Positions 7,414 to 15,620 of a DNA stretch of 64,000 bases are shown in pieces. Both the position numbers and the translations under genes were made by a program. Location: contig WRLK01000010.1 of NCBI GenBank assembly GCA_009777635.1, positions 1-64,000 of the forward strand, given 5' to 3'. Source of the stretch: Oscillospiraceae bacterium (GTDB lineage: Bacteria > Bacillota > Clostridia > Oscillospirales > Ruminococcaceae). Below the pieces are notes generated by a model. The model made no database searches, was not told the DNA's origin, and was given only the letters and a program-made list of their open reading frames with translations. The stretch's first letter is position 1. Every line of letters begins with the position of its first letter.

Positions 7414-8970
7414 TTAGAATCTCTTTTCTTCCACTCTCACCCCATCTAAATCAACAAACAAATTCACAACCATTGCGTCAAGCATTTCTTGCGTCAACTC
7501 ATCATAGTCACAAAACATATGATACGGTTGGAATTTCAATGAGCTTGACGATTCGTTGAGTTGGTATTCATTTCTTGCGCGCATAATTTCCAAGTTTCGT
7601 TCCTGCAACGAAGTGCGAACTTGAGTGAGATGCCGTAACAACTCTTGGATATCTGTTGAGTATATTGTATTGTTAATGACGCTTTCTTCATAGAGTTGTT
7701 TGAAAAGATGAAACAAGCGGTTGATTTCTTGCTCGTTTACTTGAAGCATCGTATCTTCTTTCTTCGTTTTTTTTAGAAAATACGGACTTTTCTCATATGC
7801 AAGTGTATCACGGAATTCAATTCCAAGCCGCTTGATTTTATTTGAAAGCATGTAAAATACTTGTCTTTTTAATTTTATTTCGCTTTTCGATTTGTTCGGA
7901 CAAGATGAACTGGCTTCATCCCGTCGCGGGCAAATATAGTAGATATTTCCGTTTGTCGAGAGTTTCAACCGCATCTTTCGGCCACAAATACCACAATAGA
8001 GTTTTTTGCAAAAGAAATCTTCTGTTTTTTCTTGCCGGGGAATAAACAGGTGCCGATTTGCTAACATATATTGTACATTGTGAAATGTTAGTTCATCAAT
8101 AATAGGAATATGATGACCATAGTGTTTAATCCAGTCTTCGGAGGGGAGTCGTATCGTCTTTTTACCGGCAACGATATTGTTGCGCGTCTTACTGGTTACG
8201 AATGTTCCGGTATACGATATATTTTTCAATACTCTTAATATGCTTCCGCTTGACCAAAACGCCGAGGATGGCGCCGGTATGTTTTGTTTGTTCAGGGCAC
8301 CGGCAATTGCGAAGGCGGAAAGACCGGACAGGGCTTCTTTGAATATTTGTTGAACTGCCGGGGCGGCATTCTCATCCTGTATCCACACAACGCCCTGTTC
8401 TGAGCGAATCTTTCTGTACCCATAAGGCAATTTGGCCGGAATATAAGTGCCAGTCTTTTGCTTAAACGCTATTGCTGTTTGTATATTCTTCGACAGGTTG
8501 ATAGAATATTGATAAGACAGCAACGACCAAAGTGCAATACCCAATTGTGTAGCATCACTACGCAAACTGTCATAATTATCATTAACCGAAATAAATCGCA
8601 CACCCCAAGCCGGGAATTTTCTTTGAAGATAATCGCCTGTTTCCAAATAATCTCTATTAAATCGGGAGATGTCTTTTACTATTATGCAATTTATGGATTT
8701 TGATTCTATATCAAGCAACATCTCTTCAAATCCCGGACGAAAGCGTTCAAAAGAAGAAATCCCGTAATCCACATAAACTTTGTGGAGTTCTATATCAGAG
8801 TTTTCCCGGATATATTGATCGGCGATATATTTTTGATTCCCAATGGAATCTCCCCTTTGCTCTTGAGAGGATGTTCGCGTATAGACACCGGCGATATATG
8901 ACTTCTCAATCATGATGGATTTTTGTTCATTTGGGGTATTTTGCAAGTGCTTTCTGCTCTTTCGCGCCAT
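7414..8970 (-). CDS. Large serine site-specific recombinase
   Basis: 518 aa. Resolvase catalytic domain at residues 26-165 (YTRTSS with nucleophile Ser34; SRFNRDYLETGDYLQRKFPA), recombinase domain around 180-290, and a complete zinc ribbon at about 310-350 (CKKLYCGICGRKM and YICPRRD...C). A coiled region and C-terminal tail follow. The length and order match TnpX/TndX-type integrases that excise and insert conjugative or mobilisable elements using a crossover dinucleotide and no tRNA site. It lies 13 nt behind the preceding minus-strand gene (8984-9967) and shares its promoter. The att sites cannot be assigned from this window. Confidence 0.9.
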   Translation of the reverse strand: MARKSRKHLQNTPNEQKSIMIEKSYIAGVYTRTSSQEQRGDSIGNQKYIADQYIRENSDIELHKVYVDYGISSFERFRPGFEEMLLDIESKSINCIIVKDISRFNRDYLETGDYLQRKFPAWGVRFISVNDNYDSLRSDATQLGIALWSLLSYQYSINLSKNIQTAIAFKQKTGTYIPAKLPYGYRKIRSEQGVVWIQDENAAPAVQQIFKEALSGLSAFAIAGALNKQNIPAPSSAFWSSGSILRVLKNISYTGTFVTSKTRNNIVAGKKTIRLPSEDWIKHYGHHIPIIDELTFHNVQYMLANRHLFIPRQEKTEDFFCKKLYCGICGRKMRLKLSTNGNIYYICPRRDEASSSCPNKSKSEIKLKRQVFYMLSNKIKRLGIEFRDTLAYEKSPYFLKKTKKEDTMLQVNEQEINRLFHLFKQLYEESVINNTIYSTDIQELLRHLTQVRTSLQERNLEIMRARNEYQLNESSSSLKFQPYHMFCDYDELTQEMLDAMVVNLFVDLDGVRVEEKRF

Positions 8971-8983
8971 TTACAGACAGCCC

Positions 8984-9967
8984 CTATATCTGTTTTATTA
9001 GTGCATCAATCATTACATTGTTAAAATACAACACCTCACGCCAGTTTTTTATTGAGCATAGAATACTTTTTTGTTCAAGAAATGTTAAGTGCTTTGCAAC
9101 AGTTTTCGGAGATAAACAAAGTTTCTCCTCGGCATCGCGTTTTTTTATGCATAATGATTCTGAAAGAACCCGGATAATTCCTGTTGAAACTTGTTGAGAA
9201 AAATCCTCGCTGATGAGATGTATTAGTTCAACCTTTTTACTATTTATAACACGCAGAAGTATTGCCGTATATGCCCACATTTGTTGAAAAGCTTTTAAGA
9301 TATGGACAAGCGCGCTCACGATATCCAATGAAGCGATATCAATCTTCGGGTCAGTAGATAAATTCCACTGTCTTGAAAGGCCGTAAAAAATAAATTCATT
9401 CTGATAAACGACAGAGAACAATATCGTTAGTGTTTGCAATCTAATTGGGTCTGTTTCCGAAATCATGAGGAGCCGATAACAAGTGATGGCTGTTTCCATC
9501 AATAGCGTGTATTGTCGTTGGGGCGCATAGAGGTCATTCAATATCAACCATATAGGTTTAACAAGTTGTTCGTAATCATCGGAGATAGTATCAAATAATA
9601 ATGGTTCTGTGCTTGCGGCTTTCAGAGCACTGTTGATTTTCAAAACATCTCCGGCAGTTAAGATTTCTCTTGTTGCGGTCTTGTCCTTTGCATACGTCGC
9701 ACAGTTGGTGAATGTTTCTATGGTTCTACTAATCATGCTTGTCTTGTCGGGAATAAATAGAGCGCGGCATACATTTGCTATATCAATTTCATCATCATAA
9801 AGATGATAAAACACATCAAGAGCCACAAGCATTTGTGTTAGTAGAGAATTGTTTTCAGGATACTCATTCATAAGCACATTGACTTCTGAATGTGCTTGAG
9901 TTGCTGAAAGCAAGGCATGAATGATCCGGTTTGGCAGAGGGTTTGAGCGAAAATCATGAATGTTCAA
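8984..9967 (-). CDS. Unrecognised helical protein with C-terminal winged-helix tail like Fic proteins
   Basis: 327 aa from TTG 9967, with GAAGG five to six bases upstream; no in-frame ATG fits. Residues 1-250 are predicted mostly helical and show no motif I recognise; in particular no HPFx(D/E)GNGR Fic motif. Residues about 265-327 (KKRDAEEKLCLSPKTVAKHL, then EQKSILCSIKN) look like the winged helix-turn-helix that ends many Fic-family proteins. It is first in an operon with the large serine recombinase and has its own near-consensus promoter. A regulator or directionality partner of the recombinase is possible but purely contextual. Confidence 0.6.
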   Translation of the reverse strand: MNIHDFRSNPLPNRIIHALLSATQAHSEVNVLMNEYPENNSLLTQMLVALDVFYHLYDDEIDIANVCRALFIPDKTSMISRTIETFTNCATYAKDKTATREILTAGDVLKINSALKAASTEPLLFDTISDDYEQLVKPIWLILNDLYAPQRQYTLLMETAITCYRLLMISETDPIRLQTLTILFSVVYQNEFIFYGLSRQWNLSTDPKIDIASLDIVSALVHILKAFQQMWAYTAILLRVINSKKVELIHLISEDFSQQVSTGIIRVLSESLCIKKRDAEEKLCLSPKTVAKHLTFLEQKSILCSIKNWREVLYFNNVMIDALIKQI

Positions 9968-10047
9968 GAGCCTTCATCCTTCAATAGCTAACATGAAATT
10001 CTAGTGTTATCGAGCCCGTTTCGGGTTACATGCGTATTATTATGCAT

Positions 10048-10076
10048 ATATTACACCTGATATTCGATATTGTCAA
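10048..10076 (-). promoter_or_regulatory. Sigma-A promoter for the helical protein / recombinase operon
   Basis: On the minus strand TTGACA (10071-10076), 17-nt spacer, TAATAT (10048-10053). The leader of about 75 nt contains a short CCCGTTTCGGG hairpin. Confidence 0.75.
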
Positions 10077-10106
10077 GTATTTTATTTTGATTTTACCGTG
10101 TCGTAT

Positions 10107-11237
10107 TCACAGTTTCCCCATAGGCGAACTATCGCCTATGGGGATTTCTATTGTCTGGCCTTCCTGTACGTTGCAGTGGATTCGTAGTTTGTTCTTGCCA
10201 AGCTCGATTCTGCCGATGAATATGTCAACAAGTGACCTGCGGTATTCCGTGTTTTTGGGGTCGCCTTTCGCAAATCGCTCGAAGAAGAACTTGACGTTGT
10301 TGTATTCAAGCTGCGGCCCTTGTAACCGCTCTTTTGCAAGCTGAACTTCAAGTTCCGACTTTTCAGCTTGCCGCTTCTCAATCTGCCCGGAGATAACATC
10401 AGTGGCCTTGCCCGCTTCAAAGGCTTTATGGCTATCTTCAACGGCTTTCGCTCTGGCGGGAGCTTTTTTGTTCTTTTCTAATTGAACCTGAACATTGGCA
10501 AAAGTCTTATCATCAATCATTCGTGGCATACCACCCGGGATTTCTATGTCCTCATAGACATAGATACCGCAGTAGGGCTTATTTGTAAGAACTCTCCGCA
10601 CCGAGTTTTTATCGTAGATGTTGCCTTTCATTGTTTTGATTTGATTATCATTTAAGTATCGGATGATTTCTGCCATCGTAGAGCCGTCAAGATACATCTC
10701 GAAAATCTTTTTGACAATCGGCGCTTTTTCTGTGTCTAAAATATACCGTTTGTTCTCATCAACCGCATATCCGAGTGAAAGCCCGCTGCCGTTGTAAAGG
10801 CATTTCTCGGCATTGAGCCTTATCCCGCGCTTGATTTTCTGTGAAAGCTCAACGCTATAATATTCCGCCATACCCTCAAGAACAGCTTCCATTAACACTC
10901 CATTGGCATCGTCGGTGATGTTTTCACGTGCTGACAGCACCTTAACGCCGTTCTTTTTGAGTTTTGCCTTGTATGTAGCGCTGTCATAGCGGTTCCGGGC
11001 GAATCGGTCAAGTTGGTATACAATAACAGCTTGAAACTGTCGTTTCGCTGAATCTGCAATCATACGCTGGAATTCAGGGCGGTTATTGTTTGTGCCGGAT
11101 AGCGAACGGTCTATGTATTCCTCAATTATCTTGTAATCGTTGCGTTCGGCGAATTCATAGCAGGTTTTAAGTTGCCCTTCAATACTTTGCTCATTTTGGC
11201 TATGTGAACTGAATCTCGCGTACAAGACAATATTCAT
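10107..11237 (-). CDS. Serine recombinase lacking the zinc-ribbon domain (internal in-frame deletion)
   Basis: 376 aa. Catalytic resolvase domain (LYARFSS, Ser10; QLDRFARNRYD) and recombinase domain (GLSLGYAVDENKRYILD, then KGNIYDKNSVRRVLTNKPYCG) are intact. After KNKKAPARAKAVE, where relatives continue into a cysteine-rich zinc ribbon of the CGxC type, the sequence jumps to the late coiled coil (GKATDVISGQIEKRQAEKSE). About a hundred residues therefore appear missing without loss of frame. The zinc ribbon and coiled coil steer synapsis, so integration activity is doubtful, while the catalytic core could still act. The ATG overlaps the TGA of the preceding small ORF. Confidence 0.85.
   Translation of the reverse strand: MNIVLYARFSSHSQNEQSIEGQLKTCYEFAERNDYKIIEEYIDRSLSGTNNNRPEFQRMIADSAKRQFQAVIVYQLDRFARNRYDSATYKAKLKKNGVKVLSARENITDDANGVLMEAVLEGMAEYYSVELSQKIKRGIRLNAEKCLYNGSGLSLGYAVDENKRYILDTEKAPIVKKIFEMYLDGSTMAEIIRYLNDNQIKTMKGNIYDKNSVRRVLTNKPYCGIYVYEDIEIPGGMPRMIDDKTFANVQVQLEKNKKAPARAKAVEDSHKAFEAGKATDVISGQIEKRQAEKSELEVQLAKERLQGPQLEYNNVKFFFERFAKGDPKNTEYRRSLVDIFIGRIELGKNKLRIHCNVQEGQTIEIPIGDSSPMGKL
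10116..10143. other. 12-bp perfect stem-loop over the 3' end of the second recombinase gene
   Basis: CCCCATAGGCGA (10116-10127), loop ACTA, TCGCCTATGGGG (10132-10143). It covers the final codons. No T run follows on either strand, so it is not a classic terminator; it could protect the mRNA 3' end or be a DNA site. Confidence 0.5.
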
Positions 11238-11467
11238 TTCCCACCTCCATCATCTTTCACAAACAATTCCATCATCGAAGCTTTTAGCTTTTCGCTCACA
11301 GGTGAGTTCGGGTCAAAGCACATCTCAATAAACAGACGTAATTGTTCTGTATTCGCAGTTATCTTCGGGTTGTGTGGCCACACAACCATTGCTTGCGCGG
11401 GAAATGAAAAGATGGTGTTTTGGCCATCTTTCCCCTGCTTGCAGGGGGTTGTTTCGTGCCGGAACAA
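11234..11467 (-). CDS. Small ORF upstream of and overlapping the second recombinase
   Basis: 77 codons if started at TTG 11467, or 52 from ATG 11389; neither has a clear ribosome site. The C-terminal half (NPKITANTEQLRLFIEM, then SPVSEKLKASMMELFVKD) reads like a real helical protein, and its stop overlaps the recombinase start, suggesting coupling. The first third contains three DNA palindromes, so the true gene may be only the second part or a remnant. Function unknown. Confidence 0.45.
   Translation of the reverse strand: MFRHETTPCKQGKDGQNTIFSFPAQAMVVWPHNPKITANTEQLRLFIEMCFDPNSPVSEKLKASMMELFVKDDGGGK
11368..11447. repeat. Cluster of three perfect palindromes
   Basis: GGTTGTGTGGCCACACAACC (11368-11387) is a 20-bp perfect palindrome. 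AAAGATGG (11408-11415) pairs with CCATCTTT (11424-11431). CCCCTGC-TT-GCAGGGG (11432-11447) follows directly. Three perfect inverted repeats within 80 bp, placed at the promoter-side end of the recombinase block, point to a regulatory or recombination site. Confidence 0.6.
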
Positions 11468-11475
11468 CTAAGCGA

Positions 11476-11640
11476 CTACGCGCATATTCTCACAGCTTCC
11501 GGTTCGATATTTTTGTTTGATGAATCGTTATTGCTTTGTTTAAGTGTGTCATATGCGCCCTCCCATATTCCCGCGAAACGGAATGTATCCTCGTTTTTTG
11601 TGTTTAGCACACCATATTTTACGAAAAGCGGCAAGCGCAA
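11476..11640 (-). CDS. Possible very small protein, 54 codons
   Basis: An open frame from TTG 11640 to TAG at 11476, containing FRFAGIWEGAYDTLKQSNND and ending EPEAVRICA. It has no ribosome site of its own. The C-terminal VRICA resembles the start of many serine recombinase catalytic domains (VRVCAYARVS), cut by a stop. It may be the head of a broken recombinase or a small accessory gene. Otherwise the stretch 11468-11807 holds only the terminator and operator listed separately. Confidence 0.25.
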   Translation of the reverse strand: MRLPLFVKYGVLNTKNEDTFRFAGIWEGAYDTLKQSNNDSSNKNIEPEAVRICA

Positions 11641-11671
11641 TCATCATGGTATGGAAGTACCGGAGAATGGT

Positions 11672-11710
11672 AATGCCCAAAAATCATACTTGTTTTTTGG
11701 GCATTTTAGC
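11672..11710 (+). terminator. Terminator hairpin separating the mobile region from the PTS operon
   Basis: AATGCCCAAAAA (11672-11683) pairs perfectly with TTTTTGGGCATT (11694-11705), loop of 10 nt, followed by TT. The arms are AT-rich outside, so it may work in both directions. Confidence 0.65.
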
Positions 11711-11754
11711 ACTTGATTGAAAAAGTCATTTATAATAAACTGATATTATGATAT

Positions 11755-11770
11755 TTGGTACGTACATCAT
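11755..11770. promoter_or_regulatory. Candidate operator for the GntR/UTRA regulator
   Basis: TTGGTACGTACATCAT contains the 8-bp palindrome GTACGTAC and begins with TGGTA like the dre sites bound by NagR/YvoA-type regulators. It lies about 40 bp before the regulator gene, consistent with autoregulation of the operon. Based on one copy only. Confidence 0.35.
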
Positions 11771-11807
11771 TACAATTATTTTTTTATAGAAATGAGTGTA
11801 TGGATAG

Positions 11808-12530
11808 ATGCAAATTGATAAGAACAGCCGGATTCCCGTCTATGTGCAAATGATGGATTTGTTAATCACGCAAATTGAGGACGGAATCCTGGAAGAAGAA
11901 AATAGGCTGCCGCCTGAGCGGGAGTTGTGCGATATTTATGGAGTCAGCCGTTCGACTGTACGCCAGGCGATTCAAGGGCTTGAAAAAGACGGATACGTCA
12001 ATATTTATAAGGGAAGGGGCGCGTTCGTTGCATCCAAGCGCCTCAATCAGGAAATGTCCGGTTTTTACAGTTTTACCGAATACATGAAAAAGCTGGGGAA
12101 AACGATTTCGACGGTATTGATTGATTTTTCAAAAATAAAATGTGACGAAAGAATTGCAAGAAAGATGCAATGCCCTGCCGGAGCCGATATTTTCCGTTTT
12201 ACCCGTGTGCGTTATGTTGGCAAAGAGCCTATGATTATCGTAACAACCCATTTATTATGCGAGCGGTTTCCGGATTTTGAAGGTGAACGCCTGGTTACCG
12301 GTTCACTGTATGCCATGATGTCCGAGATGTATAACGTGACATTTACCAGAGCAAGAGAAACATTGCAGAGCGTGTGTGCCCGCAAAGACGAGGCAAAGCT
12401 GCTGCAATTAAAACAGGGCGCTCCATGCATGAAAATTGACCGTTATACCTATGAAAAAGATAGGCTCATCGAATATGCAATCGGCATCGTGCGCGGGGAT
12501 AAATTCCAATATAATGTGGAGTTGCACTAA
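11808..12530 (+). CDS. GntR/HutC-family transcriptional regulator with UTRA effector domain
   Basis: 240 aa. Winged helix-turn-helix at residues 8-75 (RELCDIYGVSRSTVRQAIQG) and a UTRA ligand domain from about 90 (KLGKTISTVLIDF) to the C-terminus (YTYEKDRLIEYAIGIVRGDK). This is the architecture of NagR and related repressors that sense a phosphorylated amino sugar. It is the first gene of the NagA/PTS operon, so it most likely represses the genes that follow until the sugar phosphate appears. The ribosome site before ATG 11808 is weak. Confidence 0.85.
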   Translation: MQIDKNSRIPVYVQMMDLLITQIEDGILEEENRLPPERELCDIYGVSRSTVRQAIQGLEKDGYVNIYKGRGAFVASKRLNQEMSGFYSFTEYMKKLGKTISTVLIDFSKIKCDERIARKMQCPAGADIFRFTRVRYVGKEPMIIVTTHLLCERFPDFEGERLVTGSLYAMMSEMYNVTFTRARETLQSVCARKDEAKLLQLKQGAPCMKIDRYTYEKDRLIEYAIGIVRGDKFQYNVELH

Positions 12531-12534
12531 AAAA

Positions 12535-13218
12535 ATGCAGGTGAAGCCATTGAATAGAAACCAATATGCCATTGTGTCTGATTTTGACGGGACCATAACA
12601 TGCGAAGATTCCAACGACTTATTATTTCATCTGTGCGGCAACGCTCAAAACGCACGAATCGAGAAAGATTTCCGCTCCGGCGCACTGAGCACGCGGATTG
12701 CAATGGTGCAACATTTCGATATTATGCATATCACCTTGGAGACATACCATTCCTTTCTAAAAGCGAATATCCGTATTGACCCCGGGTTTGACGAGTTCCT
12801 GAATCAAGTGCGCAAGCAGGATATCGATTTTTTTGTTGTCAGTGCAGGTTATCGTCAGGCAATCCAGCACGTACTGGGAGAAAAACGTCTGCGCGGCGTG
12901 CAGATTTTTGCAAACGATTTGCGCGGAGAAGAGCATCTCAAACCATTTTTCGCACATGACGGCTCTGTGTGTACGGAACGCGCCACTGGGCCTTGCGGAA
13001 GCTGTAAAAAAGACTGTATTGAAACAATCAGGCGGCAAACGAATCAAAGCATTATCTATATCGGTGATGGTTTGACCGACCGCTGTGCAGTACAAAAAGC
13101 TGATTTGATTTTTGCAAAAAACGATTTGGCACGATATTGCCACGCAAACGGCTTGCCGTATTTGCCGTTTGAAAGCTTTGCGGACATCACAAGATATATA
13201 AGTGAGGAAACCATATGA
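12535..13218 (+). CDS. HAD-superfamily phosphatase (MtnX / phosphoserine phosphatase-like)
   Basis: 227 aa from ATG 12535, or 222 aa from TTG 12550, which has AGGTGA five bases upstream and may be the true start. HAD motif I is DFDGT (nucleophile Asp), motif II VVSAGYR, and the C-terminal block YIGDGLTDRCAVQKADLIFA carries the magnesium-binding Asp. A cap insertion holds CGSCKKDC, a possible metal-binding cysteine pair. It likely removes phosphate from a small metabolite. Unusual in a PTS operon, where sugar phosphates are normally kept phosphorylated. Its TGA overlaps the nagA ATG. Confidence 0.8.
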   Translation: MQVKPLNRNQYAIVSDFDGTITCEDSNDLLFHLCGNAQNARIEKDFRSGALSTRIAMVQHFDIMHITLETYHSFLKANIRIDPGFDEFLNQVRKQDIDFFVVSAGYRQAIQHVLGEKRLRGVQIFANDLRGEEHLKPFFAHDGSVCTERATGPCGSCKKDCIETIRRQTNQSIIYIGDGLTDRCAVQKADLIFAKNDLARYCHANGLPYLPFESFADITRYISEETI

Positions 13219-14357
13219 TTGTTACAAACGGCATTTTATTCTGTGATGACGGCGTATTCAGAAAAACAGATATCGAAATCCAGAACCGCACCGTCACGGC
13301 AATCGGAGATGAAATTGCATCAGCCGGACAGGAAATCCTTGACGCCGACGGGTGTTATGTAGTTCCCGGGCTTGTGGATATCCATATCCACGGGGCTGCG
13401 GGCGCTGATTTCAGCGACGGCACACCGCAGTCCATTCAGGAAATTTCACGTTTCTTGTTAAAACACGGTACAACAAGTTTTTTGGGTACGTCTATGGCGC
13501 TGCCTGAAGAACAGCTGGCAGGCATTTATGAAACGGCCTGCCCTTTTGTCGGCAAAATGGTTCCCGGGCAGGCCGTACTGCAGGGCATCCATATGGAAGG
13601 CCCGTTTTTCAATCAGGATAAACGGGGCGCTCAAAATGAAAAATACATCATCAACGCGGATTTTGATATGTTCACGCGCCTGTATACTGCGAGCGGCAGC
13701 AATATCCGAATGGTTGCAATCGCGCCGGAGGTGGAAGGCGGGCTGGACTTTATCGGGAAAGCCCACAGTCTTTGCAGCGTATCCCTGGGGCATTCCTGCG
13801 CGGATTATGATACGGCGGGCCTCGCATTTGCGAGGGGGGCAAACCATGTAACACACCTTTTTAACGGCATGTCGGCTTTTGGACACCGTGACCCGGGCAT
13901 TATCGGGGCTGCCGCTGATTCCGGTGCATATGTGGAAATCATCTGCGACGGGATACATCTCCACCCGGCCACGGTGCGGTCGGTTTTCAAGCTTTTCGGG
14001 GATAATAAAGTCTGCCTTATCAGCGACGCGATGCGCGCCTGCGGAATGCCGGCCGGCCGGTATGATTTAGGCGGCCAGCTTGTTACGGTTAAAGATGGTT
14101 CCGCCACCATTGCAGGTGGTTCTCTTGCAGGCAGCGTTGCCGTGCTGGCCGATTGCCTGCGGCAGGCCGTGAAATTCGGCATACCGTTGGAATGTGCGCT
14201 GAAAGCCGCAACCATCAACCCCGCCAAATCGGTGGGGCTCGACGATAAAACAGGCTCCTTATCCAAAGGGAAACGCGCGGATATCCTTGTGTTTGACAGA
14301 GATTTAGCGCTTAACAATGTGATTTTTGACGGCGTATTACAAGTCGGCCTATTATAG
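13215..14357 (+). CDS. nagA: N-acetylglucosamine-6-phosphate deacetylase
   Basis: 380 aa amidohydrolase. Metal and catalytic motifs: DIHIHGA near residue 56, EGPFF near 128, SLGHS near 193, THLFNGMSAFGHRDPG near 215 and the catalytic aspartate in ISDAM near 273. It releases acetate from GlcNAc-6-phosphate or a close N-acyl hexosamine phosphate. Overlaps the HAD gene by ATGA and precedes the PTS IIA gene. Its place in an operon with PTS and SIS isomerases says the imported sugar is N-acylated. Exact stereochemistry of the substrate cannot be read from the sequence. Confidence 0.9.
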   Translation: MIVTNGILFCDDGVFRKTDIEIQNRTVTAIGDEIASAGQEILDADGCYVVPGLVDIHIHGAAGADFSDGTPQSIQEISRFLLKHGTTSFLGTSMALPEEQLAGIYETACPFVGKMVPGQAVLQGIHMEGPFFNQDKRGAQNEKYIINADFDMFTRLYTASGSNIRMVAIAPEVEGGLDFIGKAHSLCSVSLGHSCADYDTAGLAFARGANHVTHLFNGMSAFGHRDPGIIGAAADSGAYVEIICDGIHLHPATVRSVFKLFGDNKVCLISDAMRACGMPAGRYDLGGQLVTVKDGSATIAGGSLAGSVAVLADCLRQAVKFGIPLECALKAATINPAKSVGLDDKTGSLSKGKRADILVFDRDLALNNVIFDGVLQVGLL

Positions 14358-14400
14358 CGTGAATCGTGTGTTAAAAAACGAAATAGGAGGAGGTGAAAAA

Positions 14401-14847
14401 ATGATAGCCAAGCTGATTGGAAGGGAGGGCCATTTCCTGACTGATATTGAATGCAGTAGTTGGGAGGAATTGGTGGATATCACAGGCGAGCCGCTGATTC
14501 GAAGCGGCTCGGTAGAACCTGAGTTTTTGGATTCGGTAAAGGAAGCGGTCGAAAAATATGGTGCATACATGGTGTTGATTGATGATGTTGCCTTTCTTCA
14601 CGGCCGACCCGAAGCAGGCGTACATGAACTGGCAATGAGCCTGGCGCTGTTAAAAACGCCGGTACATCTTCTTGACAAGCGCGTTAAGGCGGCCTTTATG
14701 TTTGCCGCGGTTGACAACACCAGTCACCGTGGCCTGCTCAAAGAACTGGCCGGTTTCATGAACGACGACGAGTTTTTAGAACTGTTGCGCGATGGTAAAG
14801 ACCCGAATGCCATTATGAAAAAAATTGAGGAGGATGCAGATTTATGA
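14401..14847 (+). CDS. PTS IIA component, mannitol/fructose-ascorbate type
   Basis: 148 aa from ATG 14401 after a strong AGGAGGAGGTGA. The phosphorylation site is His67 in the block VAFLHGRPEAGVHELAMSLA, characteristic of EIIA-2 domains such as UlaC. It accepts phosphate from HPr (here encoded at 19182) and passes it to IIB (15621). A longer frame from upstream runs through the end of nagA and lacks a ribosome site. Overlaps the SIS gene by ATGA. Confidence 0.88.
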   Translation: MIAKLIGREGHFLTDIECSSWEELVDITGEPLIRSGSVEPEFLDSVKEAVEKYGAYMVLIDDVAFLHGRPEAGVHELAMSLALLKTPVHLLDKRVKAAFMFAAVDNTSHRGLLKELAGFMNDDEFLELLRDGKDPNAIMKKIEEDADL

Positions 14848-15578
14848 AATATCTGGAATACTACGACGTGATTAAGGAACAGATGGCACAGCAATTTGAA
14901 GAGGAAGACAAAAACATCGAGCAGGCCGCAAGCTATTGCGCGGAGTCCATCAAAAAAGGGCGGGTTATCCATGCTTTCGGTTGCGGGCATTCCCAGATAT
15001 TCCCGATGGAGATATTTTACCGCGCGGGGGGATTGGTTCCGGTGAACGCGCTGCTCATCCCGCATTTGGCACTGTTTCCCAAGGCAAAGCTGAGTACCAT
15101 ACAAGAACGTGTGGAAGGTTTTTCCAATGAGTATCTGGCGCTGGAAAACACAGACCCCGCCGATACCATGATTGTTGTTTCCATATCCGGTCGCAACGCC
15201 GGGGTGGTGGATATGGCTTTGGCCGCCAAAAAAATCGGTATGAAAGTAGTCGCATTGGCCTCCCGCCAGTTTGCGGCCAACACGACTTCCCGCCATTCCA
15301 GCGGCAAAAACCTTATTGACGTTGCAGATGTAGTAATCGACGTCAAATGCGTCAGCGGAGATGCAGCCCTTCAGATGGAAGGCGTCGAGCCCAAATTCTG
15401 CGGGACGTCAACCGTACTGGCGGTAACCATCATGGAAGCCATTATCGCCCAGACCATTGAAAATTGTGTGAAGGGCGGCTATATCCCACCAATCTTTGTC
15501 ACTTCCAATCTGGATAACGGCGATAAAATCAATGCGGAGCATATCAAAAACTACAGCAGCCTGATTTCGTGCCTGTAG
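14844..15578 (+). CDS. SIS-domain sugar isomerase, UPF0309 family
   Basis: 244 aa. Phosphosugar-binding SIS fold: IHAFGCGHSQIFPMEIFYRA, VVSISGRNAGVVDMALAAKK, then TSRHSSGKNLIDVADVVID and FCGTSTVLAVTIMEA near the end, matching the UPF0309 family closely in length and order. Members sit in sugar operons and are thought to isomerise or bind ketose/aldose phosphates. Translationally coupled to IIA. It is the first of two different SIS proteins in this operon, which implies two isomerisation or deamination steps. Confidence 0.85.
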   Translation: MKYLEYYDVIKEQMAQQFEEEDKNIEQAASYCAESIKKGRVIHAFGCGHSQIFPMEIFYRAGGLVPVNALLIPHLALFPKAKLSTIQERVEGFSNEYLALENTDPADTMIVVSISGRNAGVVDMALAAKKIGMKVVALASRQFAANTTSRHSSGKNLIDVADVVIDVKCVSGDAALQMEGVEPKFCGTSTVLAVTIMEAIIAQTIENCVKGGYIPPIFVTSNLDNGDKINAEHIKNYSSLISCL

Positions 15579-15620
15579 GGGCCTCATTTATGAAACTGCA
15601 AGCAAAGGGGTGAAATTGAT

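Noticed and set aside
11420..11716. 98-codon plus-strand frame
   Set aside because: Runs through two palindromes and ends in a terminator; composition is not protein-like and there is no ribosome site.
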